Positions 10,842 through 23,670 of a stretch of 64,000 bases of DNA are shown here, piece after piece. A program made the position numbers and the translations under genes. Every line of letters starts with the position of its first letter. Within the stretch, counting starts at the first letter, position 1. This DNA comes from Prunus persica. Taxonomy: Eukaryota > Streptophyta > Magnoliopsida > Rosales > Rosaceae. The notes beneath the pieces were generated by a model. That model worked only from the letters and a program-made list of their open reading frames with translations. It was not told where the DNA came from and ran no database searches. Location: positions 13,067,373-13,131,372 of the forward strand of contig NC_034013.1 of NCBI RefSeq assembly GCF_000346465.2, read 5' to 3'.

Positions 10842-12334
10842 AAGAACCCAATTCTCCTTTTCTTCAAATTCTTCGTCTTCTTCAACCTTCAATGGTAACC
10901 AAATCAATCACCAGGCACAGGGAAGGAAGGTGATGCTGGTTTTGGGCAAATGGGTTGATGGGTTTTCGGGTATGGATCATAAATTCACAACAATTCAGTC
11001 CTCACCGTTCACAGAAGATAGAAACAAGACGCTGAAATGAGGGTTGGGAGAGATGGGGCCTCATCTTCTTCAATGTTGGGTGATTGGGTTGGATCGGATT
11101 TAATGGTAATTAAGAGCGTACCGGTAACACAGATTATAACTGCCCAGTGCCCTTAATATATTAACTGCAGTGGAAATTGGAGGAGGAGGTGAAGTGGGGA
11201 AGAGCCAAAGATATATGAGAGACGGAGAAGGATCGCTCTGGAATGGACGTGGATATTCTTCCTCGTGTCTGGTCGCCTTTCACTCCTCCACGTTTTATTT
11301 TCTTCCTTTTTTATGATTTTCAGTTTTCTTTTTCCCTAAGGATGGTGAGATTTCTCACTTTCTGTCTCTTTTTTCTATAATTTTTCAATTCAACACCTCT
11401 GACATATCACATAGAAGAATCCCAACTTTAATTTTTGTATTTTTAGATACACTGTGAGTCTTGTTTTTTGGTCAGAGATATACTGTGAGTCTGAAAGATG
11501 TACAAAGTTGTTCGTGCAGTGTATGTCTCCTTACATTGGGTTTAATTCTATTTTTTATAGGGTAGTTTAGAAAATCGTATTGTAAAAAAAACACACTCTG
11601 AAACTCAAATGGATTTCAATGTGAAAGGAAAGGGTTGGGGAAATTTTGGAATTTATAATATTTCTTAGTTCCAAATTTTGGAATATTATTGTGTCACATT
11701 TTGAGGTATTTCCATGGGATTACGAAAATACTAACGCATGTATTCAATGGAGTAATTTGTAATAGTATGAAAATACTAACGTGCGTATTCAAAGTATATT
11801 GTTTGTTCTTACCAAAATAGGGGCTCTTGGTTTTGATAAAATCTACCCAAAAAACCCCGTTGATGTCATGCTCCCAAACCCAACTACTCCTATCATCATA
11901 CCACCACAAACACGTTACACACACACACACAAAAATGAGAGGTTGAGGGGGAGGCTCTATATTGAACAGACTGAATCTGAGCCTTAATTCATTACATTTG
12001 ACCAAACACATGAACACGAAGCTAAAATTATTGCTATACCAAAAGGGTACATAGGTTACGTATGTCTACATATCACAGTGCTGAGTGAGAAGTAGATTCA
12101 AGACGCATACATTTTTTGGTACATAAAAGTTGACACCAAAATCAACCTCCTATAGCCATCGCCAAATACTTCCTCATTGCTCTTGATGGCGGACACCAGC
12201 AGCTTCAGCTAATAACACTGCAAAATCTGCAAGAACAAAACCATGTAAGTAGACTAACGAATTTGGCGTTTCGGTGATACGCAATCTTAAACGCTTATTT
12301 GGATCGGCTAACCTTCCTTTTAACTGTAGATTAC
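10842..12334. other. Intergenic region, carrier promoter and Nod19 3' flank
   Basis: No gene supported. The first few hundred bases are the promoter and leader side of the carrier gene. A short direct repeat (GAAAATACTAACG followed by GTATTCAA) occurs twice at about 11724-11791, and an AC-repeat lies near 11917-11930. The stretch 12030-12334 is probably the 3' UTR and flank of the Nod19 gene. Confidence 0.5.
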
Positions 12335-14206
12335 TCAGAGTGGAGCGTCCAAGCTAAGCAAGGAGGACTTTGGCAGGGTGTCTGCAACCAAAATGTAGAA
12401 GAGACCCATTACTCCTGTGTGAGTCTGTGTGCTGCTATAGTTAGATAACACACTCAGAGTCTCCCCATCATTTATTTTGACAGAGCCTGGTTGAGGATAA
12501 CAAGTGGACATTCCTACAATATAACCGGCCTCATTTCCAGCTTCCTTTCCTTTTCCATAAATTGGTATTGAAGAACATAGAATCCTTCCATCCTAAGAAA
12601 AATTCACCACAAAAAAGCAGATTGATTTAACACAACAGATTACCAAAAGTTCAAAAGCCTTGTAGTAAATATTATAAAGCCGTATGGAAATATCAGACAT
12701 GCTTTTCACACATGCATGAAGGCGGACATGAAAGAGAGACAAGGAGCAGTTCAATTTAGCCTGGCAGACAATGAAAAATCTTGACTAGAAATATAGTACA
12801 GGAAGAGATCACGATGCAGTGCTTAAAGAAAACTAGAAAATGGCCAGGAGGGAAGATGTGAATTGTTGCAATCTGGTTGCAAAAACTTTACTTGGTAATG
12901 CATGCAAGCCTCAATACATACAGGAATATGGTAAGGCCATATGCCAGTAAGTAGAGACGGTTATCTAAGAATTTCGAGTTCTACCAATGCTGCAAGACAA
13001 TATTGCAAGGCCTAGCAGAAACCAAATTATTTTGAGTGGAAGAAAAAAAAAACACCTCTCCATATAGAGTTGAACCAAGCCCCCCTGTGTGCTGATGGGC
13101 TACACCATAGACGACATAACCACCAGTTGGCATGGTAACCATTGCCCATTGGTTGTCTAAGCACCTGTCACTAGCTGTACTAGCGGCACTGCAAGACTCT
13201 TCGACATTATATTCAACCTACACCGAAGAAAGATATAGACTCAATCACAAAAGGAACTAAATTCATAAAAACTGCAAACACAAGAATATTGATACATTAT
13301 CATCATTAGAGAGAATAATATTACAACATATCATAGGATGGGGTAAACCGTAAAACGTACCCTGCAATCATGTACAATAGAAGGTCCTGCTGAATGATTC
13401 ATCCTGTCAGTGACATCAAAGATATAAATCTTGACAGGCACAACTGCATCAGACCAATCAACCCACTTCACAGTATATCTCAAGTATAGGCTTCTCTTGG
13501 CACCATTAAAGCCCTGTTTTACTCTGCACTGTACACCATCATAACAACAATATAAACCTCCTTTGTAACCTGGCCTCAAAGGCTGACCACGTGAATCCGT
13601 CGAGACATTATACAGATCACACCTGCATTCAGTGCACCCCAAACCATTTTCCGCACCCCGTGTATCAATGGCGTGCACATTGAGCATCCATCTCTCCTCA
13701 TACCCAGCAGGAACCTCTGCAGGATTCCCAACTTCTATTCCATAGGGATCTGGAACATGAGTGGATGTGTTTCGTGTTTCCGACCCAAGTCCAAAATACT
13801 GTCCAAGAACATTATTTTGGCACATTCCAGTGTTTCTCACGAAAGTAAAATCTGATTTTTTAAGCTCCTGAAAACCAGTCTCCTCTGGCTCAACAAAACC
13901 TGTCCGGGCATAATATCTAGCAACAACCCAATGATGGAGATAAGTTTCTTGAAGGGGGATGGGATTCCCCTCTTCATCAATTACTTCAGCATTGAAACTC
14001 TTGAGGCCAATATGACCTTTTGGAAAGGGGATATCATAGTAATATTTGTCTGCAACTGATCCTGGCGCCAACACAAACTTAGGAGAAACATAAACGCCAG
14101 ACCTGGTCTTAGTTTTGGTTACCCGAATAGCATGTGAACATGGCATACTTATTGCCAGTACTAGCATAGCTAACAAAACCACCCAACCTTGAAAACAACG
14201 TTCCAT
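12335..14206 (-). CDS. Stress up-regulated Nod19 family secreted protein
   Basis: Three exons, complement(join(12335..12592,13056..13217,13361..14206)), all in phase 0, give 421 aa. Residues 1-26 form a clear signal peptide (basic start, LLAMLVLAISMPCSHA). The body has a HH pair in TYLHHWVV, several NxS/T sites and many paired cysteines (GCTECRCDLYN, GGLYCCYDGVQC), and later H-rich YGVAHQHTGGLGSTLYGEDGR. This is the Nod19 family (PF07712), known from nodulation and stress transcripts, with an extracellular fate. The biochemical function is not established. Position matches Arabidopsis At5g61820. Confidence 0.87.
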
Positions 14207-15973
14207 TTTTTTTCTTTCGCTGCAATATCAAGATAACCTCTAGTCAAACAACAAAGATACTCTAACACAAGCTCAAGTTTTGCACTCTGTATCATAAAGA
14301 AACATCAAACATGAACTTGTAAGGTACAGAATTGGTTTCTTTCGTGCTGTTTTATAATTTATTAGAATTATGGATATGGGTTGTGGAATTTTAGCATTCC
14401 TTGAATCAGTTATGGATTAACAGGTGAATTTGGCAAATGGGTTATGCAGAAATCAACAAATAGTCCAATAAAATTATCAAAATCAGAGTCATACAGAGGA
14501 AAGACTGAAGAGAGCGTACCAAAAATGGAAGGAGGAAGTAGTGTCTGAGAGCCACAGCAAGAGTCTGGTCTGCGTTTGATGATAAAGTTGGAGACTTTCA
14601 GAGTCTATTGGATATAAATCATTCATTTTACACGCATTATTTATCCATTACGGGCGAGTGTGCACCCGTTCAAACTGCAGACAGATTATTCAGCAAGAAA
14701 AGGAGAAAAAATAATAAACTCTGAAGAGAGTGACTGGAAATATGTGCGTGTTGAATTAATGCGCGTCCTTTCGCTGGGTCAAGGACAACAGCTTACGAAA
14801 GAGATGACGATTTGTGAAATACACGGCGTGTCGTATAGTCCGTGGTCGATAGAAGAACTTGGGACCTTAACCATGTTTCACTTTCACACCAAAATATGTG
14901 GCCTCAGCCATGACGCATAAGAATTGACTACGAAAAATTAAATTGTACTGTAACATTGTTATAGTTTTCATCAACTGGGCAGAAAAGACAATTTAAGTGA
15001 TGTTTGTTATTTTCTTTTATTTTTAGAAAGCAACCTTTTGATACGCATGCCGTCCATATTTTTATTAACAAGACCAAACGCGTCTCTTTTCATATTACAT
15101 AAATTTGGCCCCTAGTAAATGAATGGTTTGGGTTATTTCAAAGAACCAACCCAACAAAAGAAAAGGAGCCCACATAGAAAGACCAAACTCGGAGAAAAAA
15201 TATTTCTATATTTCCGTTGCATTGTTGTCTTCTTTCTTCATCGCTCATGATTTGAATTGCCATAAAGATATATGGATATAGAAAGAATGAGACAATGACA
15301 CAGTGGTATATAAGGAAGGTTTTTTCCCATAATAGAGAACAACTAAACAAGCCCAAAATGACAAAAAATAAAATACCTTAAAATTGATACCACTCTTAAA
15401 TTCGAGGAGGCTATAATGAGGAGTTTAAAGTGAGGAGACCAATTTCACCATCAAAATATTTAAAATATTTAAGTCTTATGATTTCTTTATATTTATTGAT
15501 AATAAGACTGATCTCCTCAAATAACATCCTCACTTTAGACTCCTCGTTGTAGCCGCTCCCCTCTCAAATCTGTAAAGTAGAGTAACAAATTTGATGTTAG
15601 GGGATAAACAATCTAGAACTGAATTTAATAGCTGATTCAGTTGGTGGCTTAAATGGGCAAGGCCTGTAATTGAAAAAAATTATCACTAATGGGTTTAAAA
15701 ATGGGCTTTCTCAGGGCCGTAAGTTGGGCCTGCTATATGAGGGAATGGGCGAGACGGAATCCGAAATTTCGGGTGTCCTTTGACGAAAGAACATCGGCAC
15801 TTGACCAGCAAGAGAGTCCACGACAGGCGCGAAAGCCAACACGTGGCATGTTGTGGGGCCCTCTTGTCCCTAGGGCCACGGCGGATGTGATAAAATGTTG
15901 ATGAAACCTTTGCATTCTCTGCTCCGTCGCTCATTACACTCCAACTCTGAATTTCTAAACAAACAGAGGAGAT
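14207..15973. other. Divergent intergenic region between Nod19 and SDR genes
   Basis: This is the shared promoter space of two divergent genes. It contains a small palindromic MITE at about 15400-15566 (listed separately). The 86-codon open frame at 14660-14920 has no recognisable protein features and is not called. Confidence 0.5.
15400..15566. mobile_element. Small palindromic MITE, family copy 1
   Basis: The left arm GGCTATAATGAGGAGTTTAA and the inverse of the right arm GGCTACAACGAGGAGTCTAA form imperfect terminal inverted repeats of about 35-40 bp around an AT-rich core. The core phrase ACCATCAAAATATTTAAAAT also occurs inverted near 46840, which shows a dispersed family. No TSD could be fixed. 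Confidence 0.6.
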
Positions 15974-18206
15974 ATGGGAAAATCTGACAAAGCTGAAAGG
16001 GCCAAAGAGAGAAGAGAGAAGAGACTCCAAGAAATATCACTTCTCAGAACCATTCCTTATTCTGATCACCAGAGGTTGGCTTGCCTTTACTTTTTACTTC
16101 TTATTTGCTTTGCTCTCATTTCCATTTCTGATAGAGTAGAAGATGATGGTACATGATCTTGTCATAGACTCTAGCTGTTATCTTTTTGAGTTTTGAAATT
16201 TCTTCATGCTCATGAATTAAAAACACAGCAAAACAAAAAACCCAGTTGTGATTTGTGCATTTGGATTAGGAATACATGGTCTTGTCATAGACTCTAGGTG
16301 TAATGATCTTTATGAGTTCTGAAATTTCTTCATGTTCATGAATTAAAAACACAACAAAACAAAAAACCAAGTTGTGATTTGTGCATTTGGGAACACATTG
16401 TCTTGTCATAGACTCTAGCCGGTATCATCTTTGTTAATTAAGCAGTTTATTTCATGAAGTTTGCAGTTTATTCTGTGAGTTTGCAATTTCTTCATGTTCA
16501 TGAATCAAGAACACAAGAAAACAATGAGCCCAGTTGTGAATAAATTTTCTTGTCATAGACTCTAGCTGCTACGATCTGTGTTAGTTATGCAATTTCTTTC
16601 AAGAATTAAATGCAACATAACAGAAACTCCAGTTGTGATTTGTGCATTTGGGAATGCATGCATGTGTGTGTAGGTGGTGGTCAGCAGAGACCGTTGCAGT
16701 GGTTACTGGGGGCAATAGGGGGATTGGGTTTGAGATTTCAAGGCAGCTTGCGGCACATGGGGTGACTGTTATTCTCACATCCAGAGACCACAGTGTGGGG
16801 CTTGAAGCAGCTAAGGTCTTCCAAGAGGGTGGTCTGAATGTGTTTTGCCATCAGCTCGATGTGTTAGACACTTTGTCCATCAACGAGTTTTGTGATTGGT
16901 TGAAACAAAATTATGGTGGCTTGGATATCCTGGTGAGTTGCTCATATAATTTCTCGTAATAATATGAACAGTTTCACTGCCCAGCAGTACTTTGTTGTTT
17001 GGTATGTGGGTTCTAATTTTTTCCAATTCTTTTGCTACTCTTTTGTGTTTGCAGATAAATAATGCAGCTGTTAATTTCAATCAAGGGTCTGATAATTCTG
17101 TCGAGTATGCCTCTCAGGTCATTACTACAAATTATTATGGCATCAAAAATATGATCCAAGCTATGATCCCTTTGATGAAACATTCAGCTCATGGAGGTCG
17201 AATTGTTAATGTGAGCTCCAGATTGGGTAGAACAAATGGCAAACGAAATGTAAGTGAATTTTTTTTTTTTTTTTGCTTTCTTTTGTAGTCATAAAAATTC
17301 ATCCTTTTATGTACGCCCACGAATGTGGCGGGAGGGGGGCTTGGAAAGTGTTTATGTGCTTGGAGATGACTAGCTCACTACTTTTCCTTGGTCAATGAAA
17401 TCTTTGGTTGCATGCGTGAGTGGAAAGACATGATCCATTGGTTTGCCTGAAAGGCTTAAACTTGGATGGATTTTCAAAATGTCCCGTTTGGATCATTGAA
17501 GTTAGGAAGAGGATTTGGTGCTTGTCTACCCGCTAGCAGTGTTAAGATCCCCTTTTGACGAAATGTTTGAGAACCTGCCTTTATGTTTGTCCCAATGGCA
17601 TGAAGACTGTTGGTAAACCATGGGTGCATATGATATGAGGTGGATTAGTGACAGATAAGGTCACAACCATTTGTAAATGAGTGCTTTGCATATGATTTAA
17701 ACCCCTACTGAATGATATCATTCAAATGCTATGTATTGAGAATGTACCAGAAGCTTAACAAAATTTATTCATGTTTCCCTGACCATGTCAAACTATTATG
17801 TAATTGGCAGAAACTTGAAGATGCGAATTTGAGAGAGAAACTTAGCAATATTGACACGCTCACAGAAGAAATGATTGATCAAACAGTTTCGACTTTTCTA
17901 CAACAAGTACAAGAGGGCACTTGGGAATCAGGTGGGTGGCCTAAAACGTTCACTGACTACTCAATATCAAAGCTTGCAGTCAACACTTATACCAGGCTAA
18001 TGGCGAGGATATTTTCAGAGAGACCAGAGGGTGAGAAAATTTATATCAACTGTTACTGCCCAGGTTGGGTCAAGACTGCAATGACAGGTTATGCTGGGAA
18101 TATTTCAGCTGAAGACGGAGCTGACACTGCAGTCTGGCTTGCCTTGCTTCCAGACCAAGCAGTAACAGGGAAATTTTTTGCTGAGAGACGGGAGATAAGT
18201 TTCTAA
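15974..18206 (+). CDS. Short-chain dehydrogenase/reductase, neomenthol or carbonyl reductase-like
   Basis: Four exons, join(15974..16074,16674..16932,17055..17249,17811..18206), give 316 aa. The protein has a charged N-terminal leader, then the NAD(P)-binding motif TGGNRGIG, the NNAAV motif, a catalytic serine in NVSSRLG and the YSISK (YxxxK) active site, and it ends KFFAERREISF. These are the hallmarks of classical SDRs of the plant (+)-neomenthol dehydrogenase / salutaridine reductase-like group, which reduce carbonyls with NADPH. The substrate is unknown. Arabidopsis has two such genes in the matching duplicate regions (At5g61830 and At5g51030). Intron 1 carries a tandem repeat. The 94-codon open frame after the stop (18236-18520) is taken as 3' UTR. 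Confidence 0.9.
16149..16650 (+). repeat. Four imperfect tandem copies inside SDR intron 1
   Basis: A unit of about 115-125 bp begins CTTGTCATAGACTCTAG and usually continues with AAATTTCTTCATG and CCAGTTGTGATTTGTGCATTTGG. It occurs four times, at about 16149, 16274, 16398 and 16548. Later copies are more degenerate and one carries an indel. The array fills nearly the whole 599-bp intron. Confidence 0.85.
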
Positions 18207-19522
18207 GGTAGTCTGGCTAAAGACTAACAGATTTTGTGAAGTACTTCAATTGCTTCATTATGGACTTCCTTTCCGCTACAGCCAAAATGAAAGTAAAAGT
18301 TGTAATGCAAAATATATCTTCAGCACTGCAATACGCCATGAGGGAATACCTCATGAATTCTGTTGAAGAACAGAGCCATCAACTCACTGTAGGATGTGAT
18401 AGGATGGACGATCCAATGTTAGTGATGTCGACAAGGGTATGCCACATTCTTCTGTATCATCGGAAGCTCGAATCTTTAAGCACCGTTTTGTTCCCAATCT
18501 TGTTTACTAATTGGGACTAAGACTAGATTAAGTTGGGGAAGTCTTCACTCTAGTGATTGTTATGCCTCTGTTTCTTTCATTTAGGCTTACCTGTCAATGC
18601 AAGTGATTTTTCTTGGTGCATCTATGAACAAATTTGGTGTTGTGTTTGGAAATAACACTTCTTATTTATTATTTTGGTCAAATTCTGCTCTACCAGTCCT
18701 TGCTTCCAAGAACATTTGAATTTTCTTGGTGTTTGAGATCTTTATTATACGTATGCGACAAATAAAAAGATTGTATGCCTAGCCACCAAAGAAACGTAGC
18801 AAAATCTATTCACACTAGAATTATGTCTTGGTGGAGCCAAAATACAAGAAATTCAACAAACTCAGATCAGATGAATCTTACTTGAAGTTTACTTTGTTTA
18901 CTCCTTGGATTGCAATATTTATCATGTTCCCAAAAATTAACTACGACAATCAGTAATAAAATACAAGATCAACCAAAGTTTTCTTTTTGGTTAGAGAAAG
19001 GAAAAAAGACTGAGGAAAAACATAAAAAGTTTTGGTCACGCTGCACATGAATTGATTTTTGATGTGTTGGGACCTTGGACCTAAAAGGGAAAACGTTGCA
19101 AAAATAGAAGGAAGAAAGGAAAGTAGACAACTATATTTTCATTCATGCTTTCTCCACCAAGCAGACTGGTGTTTATTCAGCTAGCTTCGATTGCCAACTG
19201 GCAATGGGTTGAGAGAGAAACTAACCAACTCCTGAATACACGGATCTTATTTGAGGAAAATAGCTAGATGATCTCTTGTGCTAAGGCTATGGCCCAAGGG
19301 AGGGGTTGGTTCCTAACATGATGCCATAACCATATGGACGAAGAAAGGCCACGACGCCATTGGGTGCACATGCCCTTGCATTGTTAGTGTCATGAAGCCC
19401 ACCACTACAATCTCGCTTCTCTCTCTCTCCCTTTTTATCTCGCTTCTCTCTCTCCCCCTTTTCTTTGCGTTCCGTGATTGAACACACAACACAACAGCAT
19501 TCTAAAAACAAGAAAAGAAAAT
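18207..19522. other. Intergenic region between SDR and SDHAF2
   Basis: The first 350 bases are likely SDR 3' UTR. A CT-rich stretch of CTCGCTTCTCTCTC repeats at 19410-19455 lies in the likely SDHAF2 promoter or leader. Nothing else is supported. Confidence 0.5.
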
Positions 19523-21310
19523 ATGGGGAGCTTGAGAAGAAGCTTGATCAGCCTGCACCGAGCCCTCAAATCCGGCAATTCAATCTCGCCCACTGAAACC
19601 CTTCTCAGGTATTTCTCTGTTTGTTTGATTTCAGCCGTCGTTGTTAATAATAATTCGTAAAGCCGTTGGCTTTATTGTGAATTGGCTTTGATTTTGTTGA
19701 TGGGTAATTTAATTTCGTTTCCAGGCCTCAATATGGGTATGGTTTGGTTCAGCGTTCTTATTCCATCGGCACCACCAGCAATCTCGATATCGACCTCTCG
19801 AACCAGGAGAGCAAGAGGCGCTTGTTCAACAGGTCTCTAACTCTATCTTCATCTTCTTCCTTTTGGTGTTCTCCCTTTTTTTTTTCTTTTTTTTCTGAAA
19901 CAAACATGGTTTTGGTTGCGAAACAGACTAATATATAGGAGCAAGCAGAGAGGGTTCTTGGAGCTGGATTTGGTTCTGGGCAAATGGGTGGAGGAGCATA
20001 TCCATTCCATGGATGAAAATGGAATTAAATCTCTTGTGGACGTCCTTGACCTGGTAAATTTCTTTCCATTGCTTTGATCATCTCATACCTACCCTGCAAA
20101 GTTTGCTGCTTTTTTTTGGGTGTGCTTTCCTTTCAAATGATTTTTTGTTATTCTGTAACAAATACAGAGAATCATGTGCCGCATTCAACATTTGTTCTTT
20201 GGAATTTAAATAGCAAGTTTGTTAATATATTTTAAACAAGCTTAGCTGCTAATATTTACTTGTCCTAACATCTACTGGATTCTAGTAATGCCTGGTGTGA
20301 GGTTATGTTCCATATAGAAGATAAGCTTAGATGTGCGTGTTCATGGTGATTCCCAGCATATGTTAGCACAGCATTTAAGGTCCTTCGTTTTTAATTTAGG
20401 ACTTATATTTTTATTAATCTGAGCATTTAACTCACAACAGCCTAAGGGATCCAGCGCTTTTGAGAGTAGGCGTGGTTCTAGCTTCTTCAGTTATGGAATT
20501 ATACTTTCTTGTCACTGTTTCTCAGTCTGTTTATTACACTTTTGAATAAGAGAATTAGAAAATTGACTTGGTTTTTTTGGGTTGAATTGTATGTATACCA
20601 TCAGGAGTTTTCAAGCACTTGAAATCAAATAGTTTAGTAAGAAACATACAATGTTTTAAATCATTGGATTTTCATCATCCAACAGCTTCTCAAACAGCAC
20701 AAATTCATCCTAGTTGAAATAACAAAATTTATAGTGTGTTAAGTAAATAGTATGCTTCTAATAACCTTTGAAATCTTATCTAGCACTGAGGGCATGATAT
20801 ATTCCCTATACATGTGCTTGATGTAAGCCAAGTTGGAGGTAAGATGCAAGGTGTTTCTGGTATTGATACTATGCAAGGTGTTGCCTTAGTTGAATGGGGA
20901 GAGAGAGACGTTTGCTCAACTTTTCATGTTCTTTTCTGATATCATGTTTCCCTTCTGCAGGAAAACCCATATCTGTGGAAGTGGTTAATTGGCCAGGAGC
21001 AACCCCCTGAGGCACTCAAGACTAATCCTGTGAGATATGATCTAAAAGTTTAGATTCCATTTATTGCTATATTATTCGTGTGATATAATCTAAAATTTAA
21101 ACTTCCAGTTCTTGCGATATTCTTCATGGATTCAGTTTTCATTCAAATGATCTGTTTTTGTAGGTTTTTACTGCAGTACGCAACAAGGTCTTGAACAACC
21201 TGAACAGCTACGCTGCTCCTGAGACACGGGCAACGCCTGGACAGCCATGGGTTAGAGGATGGGATGATATAAAGAAGGGCCAGGGCGGCCCTATAACCGG
21301 GAACCAGTAG
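19523..21310 (+). CDS. SDHAF2: Succinate dehydrogenase assembly factor 2 (SDHAF2/Sdh5), mitochondrial
   Basis: Five exons, join(19523..19608,19725..19832,19927..20053,20961..21029,21164..21310), give 178 aa with matching phases. The N-terminus is a basic, serine-rich mitochondrial transit peptide (MGSLRRSLISLHRALKSG). The Sdh5 domain follows, with RLIYRSKQRGFLELD, LGKWVEEH and ENPYLWKWLIG. The family inserts FAD covalently into the flavoprotein subunit of succinate dehydrogenase (complex II). The C-terminal extension to PITGNQ is typical of plants. From memory the Arabidopsis counterpart is At5g51040. The unusually long intron 3 (907 bp) holds no further gene. Confidence 0.92.
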
Positions 21311-21863
21311 TTCTGCCATCACCTTTTCAAGCTAAATTCCAAATAGCACGTTCATTTGTAATGAGTTTGCAACCATAAAATGTTTGAAAAGTTGCAATGC
21401 CTAGTCTTAATTTAAATAACAATGGCAATACAATAAAACGAAAAGGTATGAGTAGATGTCTTCTATCTCGTCTCATGAAATGCCCCATCGTTCTCATTTT
21501 AGATTGTAAAATAGTATATAATTCATACACTTAATCTGAGATTCTCGGTCAAGGATCTGCGTACTTTTCAGTTTTTATAATGAAAGAAAATAAAGTTTGG
21601 TAATTTTCAAATGGCGTTGTTTACATATGGTGTGTTCTTTTCCTCCATAGGCATAGTTCATGGATCGAAGTCTAAAATGTAAAATGAACCAATCAATGGT
21701 TTGTGGTATAACTATAAATACCCGATAGAATTTGTGGGTGGAAGTGGAAATTTTGCATTCTAGCTGGCTACATATGAGAAAGTATCATATTCAGTGGGGA
21801 TAACTTTCTGAATGGATTAAAATCCTGAACCTCACGGCTCTCGTTTCTCTGTAGCAATAACAG
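21311..21863. other. Intergenic region, nothing recognised
   Basis: AT-rich DNA between two plus-strand genes. It includes the SDHAF2 3' UTR and the promoter of the next gene. I see no other feature. Confidence 0.5.
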
Positions 21864-21890
21864 ATGAACCCAAGAGAAGCATCATCAACA

Positions 21891-22823
21891 ATGGCCTCTG
21901 CAACTCTACCCAAGTCCCCGTCTTTCCTCTTCTTCCTCCTCCTCCTCCTTGTGATGCGCCTCAATTTCCCATTGATGTCGAAGACATTGGTAGAATCAGC
22001 CTCTGATGACCCAGCTCCAGCAGCATGGCCCCACCAATTCCACTCTGTGCTTTTCATGAACAACAGCAAGGGAGCTCTGCAAATTGTGGACCTCTGGTAC
22101 GACTGGCCCAACGGCCGAAACTTCAACATAATCCAGAGCCAGCTGGGGAAGCTAACCTACGACCTGGAGTGGGACAATGGCACCTCCTTCATCTACACCT
22201 TGGACGCCAACAGAGAATGCAAGACCCTGCATTTCCCTGTTGGCATTCTCCGGCCCAATTGGCTTGATGGTGCTACTTATCTGGGTCAGCGCCACGTGGA
22301 TGGTTTCCTGTGTAATGTGTGGGAAAAGGTTGACTTCATCTGGTACTATGAAGATGTCCTCACTAGGAGACCCGTCCACTGGGTCTTCTACACAGGTATA
22401 CGATCATAGAACATCACCCTTTACCAATTTCAGCTTTTTGTTGTTGCTTATTGGCATAATTTTATAACCCCTGTTGAAGGCTAAATTTTGCATTTGATGG
22501 TAACGTATTTGTAGCCGTTAGATTGACGGGTTCAACATTCTCTATTAGATTGTGTTCTCACTAATGGGAATTGTGTTCTCTATTAGGGTGTTTTTCATTT
22601 TCTTTGATGATAATGGTTTATGGAATATGTAGGGTTTAATGCTCATGTGATGACATTTGAGGTGGGAGCTGTGCTTGGGGATGCCAAGTGGGAGGCTCCT
22701 GTTTACTGTTTTGGGGAGGAGGCTGAGGCAGAAAGGAGCAGGAGCAGGAGCTCTGTGCTTGAATATATGACAAGTCATCATTCTCATGGGAGTTCGATGA
22801 GAGCTGGTTTTCGTGCAACCTGA
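21891..22823 (+). CDS. At4g14100-like secreted protein of unknown function
   Basis: Two exons, join(21891..22395,22633..22823), give 231 aa. The ATG at 21891 (CAACAATGGCC context) was preferred over the in-frame ATG at 21864. It places a signal peptide with a leucine run ([12 protein letters not shown]) near the N-terminus. The mature part has [13 protein letters not shown], a [11 protein letters not shown] motif, [16 protein letters not shown] and [20 protein letters not shown]. This is the plant family annotated after At4g14100 as glycosyl-group transferases. I know of no experiment that supports that activity, so only the family is called. The C-terminal tail is low-complexity, rich in S, R and H. 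Confidence 0.82.
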
Positions 22824-23670
22824 ATGCCATTAGAATTAGCCAATGGCCATTTCTCTAGAGAAAGCTGGTTCTCTTGTGACATGTTTGAAATAGCTTTTGG
22901 GATGCAGCAAAGTGATTCTCGTTTATAATTTTAGTTGGCATTCTAGCAAACACTTGCAATATGATATGTTGCGAATGTGAATCAAACTTCTCGTCTGTGC
23001 TACTTGCAAAGCAAAAATTCTAACCATGACCACTGGTGCCAATAGTGCAAAAGAAACATCATGATGTAATGCTATGTTGCATAGGGTATGTCATCAAATT
23101 TTCGATCTATTCTCACAGGTTGAAAAACCTCACTTAATCTGCTAACATAATATGTCAGACTATCGGTAAAAATCGTTGTTCGTATAACAATGTTTAGATC
23201 ACAATGATCCGAGAAATATTCGCGGGCGGGCTTTTGAAAAATCTTGAAAATGTATATGTATTGGCCCATAGGCCAAGCAATTATGGGCTCTTTATCACAA
23301 CACAACCCAACCCAACCCAACTTATCTTCTTTCTTTCTTTTTCTTTTTTATTTTCGTTTGTTGAGTGATATACTACAGCGCCAATATGATACAAGCCGAC
23401 GGCCGAGAATAGCTCGACACTTCTCTGAAATCCAGATAAATGGTCTCGATGAACCAAACAAATCCAACGCAACCCATTTGATCAATTTCCCGTCTCCATA
23501 ATTGATCATTTCAATTTTCGATACAGTGAGAAAAAAGAAGTAGGTTTTATACGCAAAATTCTGGAGCTGTGGGCCGTGGCCGAGTCTCTATAGGCAGTGC
23601 AATTGAAATGGTACGAGTTGTAGTCGTAGTAAACACAGAGAGGCAGTGAGATTGCAATAAAATCAAGGGA
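22824..23670. other. Intergenic region, nothing recognised
   Basis: Contains a short CAACCCAACC repeat near 23300 followed by a T/C-rich run. It is the likely promoter of CRL. No gene is supported. Confidence 0.5.

Noticed and set aside
10842..10907. Upstream ATG of the carrier gene as the start
   Set aside because: It adds a 22-residue acidic leader with no counterpart I know in the family; kept only as an alternative.
14660..14920. 86-codon plus-strand open frame
   Set aside because: No domain, no splice partners and no clear promoter; it lies in divergent promoter space.
18236..18520. 94-codon open frame directly after the SDR stop
   Set aside because: Position and composition fit the SDR 3' UTR; the SDR ends at its usual family C-terminus.
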